Shown one piece after another: positions 60,478-64,000 of a stretch of 64,000 bases of DNA. The notes below the pieces were generated by a model. The model saw nothing but the letters and a program-made list of their open reading frames with translations. It ran no database searches and was not told the origin of the DNA. A program made the translations under genes and the position numbers. The stretch covers positions 94,917 to 158,916 of the forward strand of contig JBBINR010000002.1 in assembly GCA_037443785.1 (NCBI GenBank), given 5' to 3'. The DNA is from JAQUOA01 sp037443785 (GTDB lineage Bacteria > Bacteroidota > Ignavibacteria > UBA10030 > UBA8401). Numbering within the stretch: the first letter of the stretch is position 1; each line of letters starts with the position of its first letter.

Positions 60478-62349
60478 ATGACAATACGAAAAATGCTTAT
60501 CCTGATTGATGTACTATTATTTTCAAACATACTTCACGCTCAATTTTACCTTATAAATGCTCAAAGAGGTCCATATAAAAATTATAAGTTGAATGATGTT
60601 ATTTTTCTAAATAATGATACTGGGTGGGTTACAGGCTCTACGGGGATCTATGGAGTAGTTTTTAAAACTTATGACGGCGGTTTGCATTGGGTACCTTCGT
60701 ATGATAGTGTCGCAAAATCATTTCAAGGTGTTACGTTTCCTACAGTTCAGATTGGGTATACATATGGAGATGATAATTCTATATTTAAAACAACGGACGG
60801 TGGACTATACTGGTTTAAGTTGGATTCGGCCCCAAAAATAGGTGCGGCAAAAATAACTTCTATAGATTCTAATATTGTGTTAGTTGCGGGTGGAGGTAGT
60901 ATCATTTGTTCATATGATGGGGGTAAGTCTTGGGATTCTCATTTATTTCCAGGGCGTGATATATCGAGAATATCTTGTGATGCTTCTGGATTTATTGCCG
61001 CTGCTGGTAATAATATCAGTATTGGATATGGTCCATTTTGTGTAATAAGCACTGATTCAGGCAGAACTTGGACAGAGTCAAATATTCCCGATATTTATCC
61101 AACTCAAGGTATTGCCGTAGTGGATTCTATGACTGCTTTTATTGCTCAATATTGGGGTTTAGTTCTCGTAACAACGGATAGAGGGTTACATTGGGAAAAT
61201 ATCGCAAATACGGAAATGGACTCACATCTTTTTAGAGATATCTTTGCTTGGGGAAGAAACAACATTACAGTGATAACATTAACTGGTAACATGTATAGAA
61301 CAAAAGATGGTGGGGTTTCTTGGGAATACTCATCGCGTGTGTCCGATTGGAAGACTCTTTTTTTTACGCAGAACGGCATTATGTACGGCATCAGACCAAA
61401 TGGTGACCTATTATGGTGCTCAGAAATGCCAAAAAGTTATGTCAAACCGTCTTCGTTTTCATTTTACCCATTTAAAGATACATTATATGATTTTTCTGTT
61501 CCCATCACTCTAAGATGGTCTAAAGCAAACAATCCAATTGATCTTGTTATAACCTATATCATAGCTGTACAATCAGAAACTGGCAATTATGTATACGCTA
61601 ACTCTACGTTAGATACAACACTCACTTTTTATCCATATCATTTCTTGAAATCTTCTATTTATAGAGTAACTGGTCTATTGTCCGATGGCTTTCAAAATGT
61701 ATCTTCGTCTGATACGATATTTTTAAAAACGCCGGAAAATTTTAATGAACCCACACTATTAATCTATCCGACAGGATTAAAGAATGTAGAGAGAAATCCT
61801 CGGTTAGTTTGGCATTCTTTTCCGGGTGCAAACAAGTATTGGGTTTTTGCAGATACCGGTAGATACTATCATCCTGGAATGCCAGTAGACACTTCTGTTT
61901 TTGATACGTCTTATCAAGTTAAAACCCCTTTTTTATCAAATACAAAATACTTTTGGGGGGTGGGGGCGTATGATAGTGCAAAGAATTTTTTATACGGTAG
62001 ACTTGATTCTTTAATTACTGGTACAAGTATTTTGTACGCTAATAGAAATATAATTTTTAATCCAACTCAATATTCACTTTCCCAAAACTACCCCAATCCC
62101 TTTAATCCATCAACAGTAATAAATTTTAGCCTACCTTCTCGGAGCAGAGTAAAAGTGCAAATCATCAACACGCTCGGTCAAATTGTGGCGACGCCTGTGA
62201 ATGAAGAACGTGAAGCGGGATATTATGACGAACACTTTAATGCCGCTCACCTTGCATCCGGCATTTATTTTTATCGGATTGAAGCGGTAGATGTGGGAAA
62301 TTCAAATAATCATTTTGCGCAGACGAAGAAAATGCTGTTACTTCGGTAA
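60478..62349 (+). CDS. Secreted YCF48/BNR-repeat protein with T9SS sorting domain
   Basis: The 623 residues have a signal peptide (RKMLILIDVLLFSNILHAQ). A six- or seven-bladed propeller of YCF48/BNR-type repeats follows, each with a variant of the S/T-x-D-x-G-x-T-W motif (TYDGGLHW, TTDGGLYW, SYDGGKSW, STDSGRTW, TTDRGLHW, TKDGGVSW). A Fibronectin-like stretch (about 330-520) leads to the T9SS sorting domain (SQNYPNPFNPSTVINFSL ... ASGIYFYRI). The gene is codirectional with the upstream T9SS gene, with a GGGGG-type ribosome site. Confidence 0.92.
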   Translation: MTIRKMLILIDVLLFSNILHAQFYLINAQRGPYKNYKLNDVIFLNNDTGWVTGSTGIYGVVFKTYDGGLHWVPSYDSVAKSFQGVTFPTVQIGYTYGDDNSIFKTTDGGLYWFKLDSAPKIGAAKITSIDSNIVLVAGGGSIICSYDGGKSWDSHLFPGRDISRISCDASGFIAAAGNNISIGYGPFCVISTDSGRTWTESNIPDIYPTQGIAVVDSMTAFIAQYWGLVLVTTDRGLHWENIANTEMDSHLFRDIFAWGRNNITVITLTGNMYRTKDGGVSWEYSSRVSDWKTLFFTQNGIMYGIRPNGDLLWCSEMPKSYVKPSSFSFYPFKDTLYDFSVPITLRWSKANNPIDLVITYIIAVQSETGNYVYANSTLDTTLTFYPYHFLKSSIYRVTGLLSDGFQNVSSSDTIFLKTPENFNEPTLLIYPTGLKNVERNPRLVWHSFPGANKYWVFADTGRYYHPGMPVDTSVFDTSYQVKTPFLSNTKYFWGVGAYDSAKNFLYGRLDSLITGTSILYANRNIIFNPTQYSLSQNYPNPFNPSTVINFSLPSRSRVKVQIINTLGQIVATPVNEEREAGYYDEHFNAAHLASGIYFYRIEAVDVGNSNNHFAQTKKMLLLR

Positions 62350-62359
62350 ACATTCTAAG

Positions 62360-62389
62360 CCTTGCGAAGGTTATGGAACCTTCGCAAGG
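62360..62389. repeat. CCTTGCGAAGGTT palindrome between convergent genes
   Basis: CCTTGCGAAGGTT (62360-62372) and AACCTTCGCAAGG (62377-62389) form a 13-bp stem with a 4-nt loop. The same arms occur at 32675-32719. It overlaps the 3' end of the minus-strand gene (stop at 62371), so the repeat supplies its last few codons. Confidence 0.8.
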
Positions 62390-63795
62390 TTGATGGTTTG
62401 TTGTACTCTTACAGGCCGCTTACTCCACTTCTCTCCATCCCAATACTCAACATTGTTTTTTAGATTTTCCAAATACTGGTCGTTAAATACACTGTGAATT
62501 TTTCCTTCGTCTTTGAGTTTTTTGTGAATCCATTCCGTTCTAGTGATAAATTTTACTCTATCTATCATCATAGTCTTTAGATTGAGAAAATAATAAAACC
62601 CCAAAAAAATCGAACGTTGATGATCTTGATAGAATTGACGTATTACCATAGTCGAATCATCGAATGAGTTTATTATAAGAGTTGTTTTTATATTGAGCGA
62701 TTTTTCTATATCAGATTCAGGAAAACGAATGTAATATTCTTCAGCATTTGATTGTGGCAGTCCAAATCCCGTTGTAACCTGAGATTCTTTTTTTCCTATT
62801 ATTTTTTGAGGGTCTAAAATAACCAACGCAGAAAAATTCTTCATATTCTCATCATCAATATCATTTTGTAATGACACTGCAATATATTTTTTCCCATTTG
62901 ACGTAAAGGGTTGTGCTGAATTAAAGCCACCGAAATGCCAGTACTCTCCAAGTACATTAAGTTGAGCATCAAAACGAGTTATAAATTGTGTTGAGTAACC
63001 CGCTGCATTTGCAAAAGTAATAATTTCGTTTTCGTCATAATAGTTACTTTTAGTTAATAATTGGGATATACCCCTCCTTCCACGGGGATATTGGGTGTTT
63101 CGAAAATGTACGCTTGTATCACTGTATTGAAAAGAATTTTTTAATCTTCCTTTCCCATCATAAAGTAAAAGCTTTCCGGCGATTTTGTTTTCACCTAATG
63201 GTAAACAACAAATAACCTCATTGATTTTATCATTATCCAAATCAACAATAGAGACAAATTGTTTTGTGTCTGTTTCATCGGTCGCATAATGATTGTTGGA
63301 AGGCAAGGGCATAACCCACAACAGTTTATTTTCTTTATTATACACTTCCAACTTATTATCAGGACTGTATCTATAATAACTCGGGTTATCATCAACCTTC
63401 TCAGTTGCTTTAAACATCTGCAAGCCAAGCAGTGCAAAAAATCCTACCACAAACAAAGACATTGTCGAACTGACAAAAGGATGTCTTCTTGCGAACATCA
63501 TTACTCTGCGAATCGGCGCTCGCTCAATCTCGTAATTTGCGCGAATCTCTTGCAATGGAGAGGCAGTGTGTTGTATGAGAGATTTTTTTACCCTTGCCAG
63601 AACAGTTTCAGAACTATTTTCTTTTTCCGTTTCCATATTGGCAAAAAATCCGGAATACATCTCTTCCATCCGTGCGTACAGTTCCCGGCATCCGGCGCAT
63701 TCATTTAAATGCTGTTCAATCATGTCGCGCTGCGGCAAAATGCCTTCATCCTTCAGCACGTACAGCTCTAACAATTTTTGGTCGATGTGGTTCAT
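62371..63795 (-). CDS. Zinc-finger membrane protein, anti-sigma-like, with large C-terminal domain
   Basis: The 474 residues start with a zinc-finger of the anti-sigma type (HLNECAGCRELY, His28-x3-Cys32-x2-Cys35 approximately). A single membrane helix lies at about 108-128 (VSSTMSLFVVGFFALLGLQM). The rest is a large extracytoplasmic part with beta-rich repeats (FVSIVDLDNDKINEVICCL looks like an FG-GAP/VCBS-type calcium loop). It could be an anti-sigma factor whose sigma gene lies beyond the window edge. The C-terminal LAKVP is encoded by a palindromic repeat. Confidence 0.8.
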   Translation of the reverse strand: MNHIDQKLLELYVLKDEGILPQRDMIEQHLNECAGCRELYARMEEMYSGFFANMETEKENSSETVLARVKKSLIQHTASPLQEIRANYEIERAPIRRVMMFARRHPFVSSTMSLFVVGFFALLGLQMFKATEKVDDNPSYYRYSPDNKLEVYNKENKLLWVMPLPSNNHYATDETDTKQFVSIVDLDNDKINEVICCLPLGENKIAGKLLLYDGKGRLKNSFQYSDTSVHFRNTQYPRGRRGISQLLTKSNYYDENEIITFANAAGYSTQFITRFDAQLNVLGEYWHFGGFNSAQPFTSNGKKYIAVSLQNDIDDENMKNFSALVILDPQKIIGKKESQVTTGFGLPQSNAEEYYIRFPESDIEKSLNIKTTLIINSFDDSTMVIRQFYQDHQRSIFLGFYYFLNLKTMMIDRVKFITRTEWIHKKLKDEGKIHSVFNDQYLENLKNNVEYWDGEKWSKRPVRVQQTINLAKVP

Positions 63796-63841
63796 TGTAT
63801 ATATAATTAGGTGCAGGTGTTGGTAATTTCAGAAAATTCCC

Positions 63842-63985
63842 CTGTCGCTTCGTGACATCCCCCTTTTCAAGCAGGGGACCAAATCCCCCCTGACGCTTCG
63901 CGTCGTCCCCCTTAGAAGGGGGACTTTTAATCCCCCTTTTTAAGGGGGTGACTCGCCAAAGGCGAGTCGGGGGATTTCATTTCGA
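63842..63985. repeat. Composite palindromic repeat, inverted copy 2
   Basis: CCCTGACGCTTCGCGTCGTC and CCCCCTTAGAAGGGGG (63888-63923) are the reverse complement of the modules at 58759-58793. The same block has further modules: CCCCCTTTTTAAGGGGG-type (63932-63947) and ACTCGCCAAAGGCGAGT (63951-63967). The window ends in a C-run. Confidence 0.8.
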
Positions 63986-64000
63986 TCCCCCCCCCCTTCT

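Noticed and set aside
63980..64000. C-run at the end of the window
   Set aside because: Probably a repeat end or sequencing artefact at the edge; nothing functional can be claimed.
1..64000. tRNA, rRNA genes or a CRISPR array
   Set aside because: None was recognised by eye. No regularly spaced direct repeats of 25-40 bp with unique spacers were seen; tRNAscan and a CRISPR finder would be needed to be certain.

Overview
The window looks like a chromosomal stretch of a Gram-negative member of the Bacteroidota/Ignavibacteriota (FCB) group. The main evidence is three secreted proteins ending in the FCB-type type IX secretion (T9SS) sorting domain (N-[YF]-PNPFNP followed by a GxYxxxxxxxxLxSGxYxYxL-like tail) at 19288-22872, 59313-60455 and 60478-62349, plus an HYC_CC_PP-type small protein, an M49 dipeptidyl peptidase III and CusB/CusA/TolC-type envelope genes. 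No rRNA, tRNA or CRISPR array was recognised. Gene calls were read from reading frames, motifs and spacing only; no database search was possible.

Layout. 1-4760: two-component signalling genes on the minus strand (a partial receiver-PAS-PAS-kinase, a lone receiver, a PAS-PAS kinase and an XRE-HTH/receiver fusion). 5058-7586: small plus-strand genes (VF530-type protein, eIF1/SUI1-like factor, HEAT repeat protein, two small membrane proteins). 7637-16766: a minus-strand copper/silver tolerance cluster (HYC_CC_PP protein, small secreted protein, HMA protein, CusA, TolC-type channel, CusB with an N-terminal heavy-metal-binding domain, second heavy-metal-binding protein, His/Met-rich lipoprotein) headed by a globin. 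16954-27588: dipeptidyl peptidase III, T9SS subtilase, endonuclease V-type protein, a lipoprotein/outer-membrane pair and an AraC-type regulator.

27698-37300 is the accessory part: a Shedu-type DUF4263 nuclease, a type IIG restriction-modification protein, small hypothetical proteins, envelope genes and many palindromic or tandem repeats. 37312-38989 holds an ECF sigma factor, a small zinc-binding anti-sigma candidate, a membrane protein and a glutaredoxin. 39300-41455 is a sulfur module (MetZ-type sulfhydrylase plus a split YeeE/YedE transporter) behind a leader with competing terminator and antiterminator stems. 41624-47913 has lon, dnaX, a secreted protein and a glycosyltransferase. 48016-50900 is a Lia/LytSR-like envelope stress operon. 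51055-58670 has metabolic and repair genes (PhzF, glgA, an HhH-GPD glycosylase, a degenerate M1 peptidase-like protein, an alpha/beta hydrolase). 58899-63795 has a Cys-rich small ORF, two T9SS cargo proteins and a zinc-finger anti-sigma-like protein, bracketed by inverted copies of one repeat.

Functionally the window joins envelope stress and metal sensing with periplasmic or secreted hydrolases and a small anti-phage island. The least explained parts are the metZ leader RNA, the XRE-receiver fusion, the twin promoter/leader elements at about 34.7 and 37.05 kb, and several families of dispersed palindromes.
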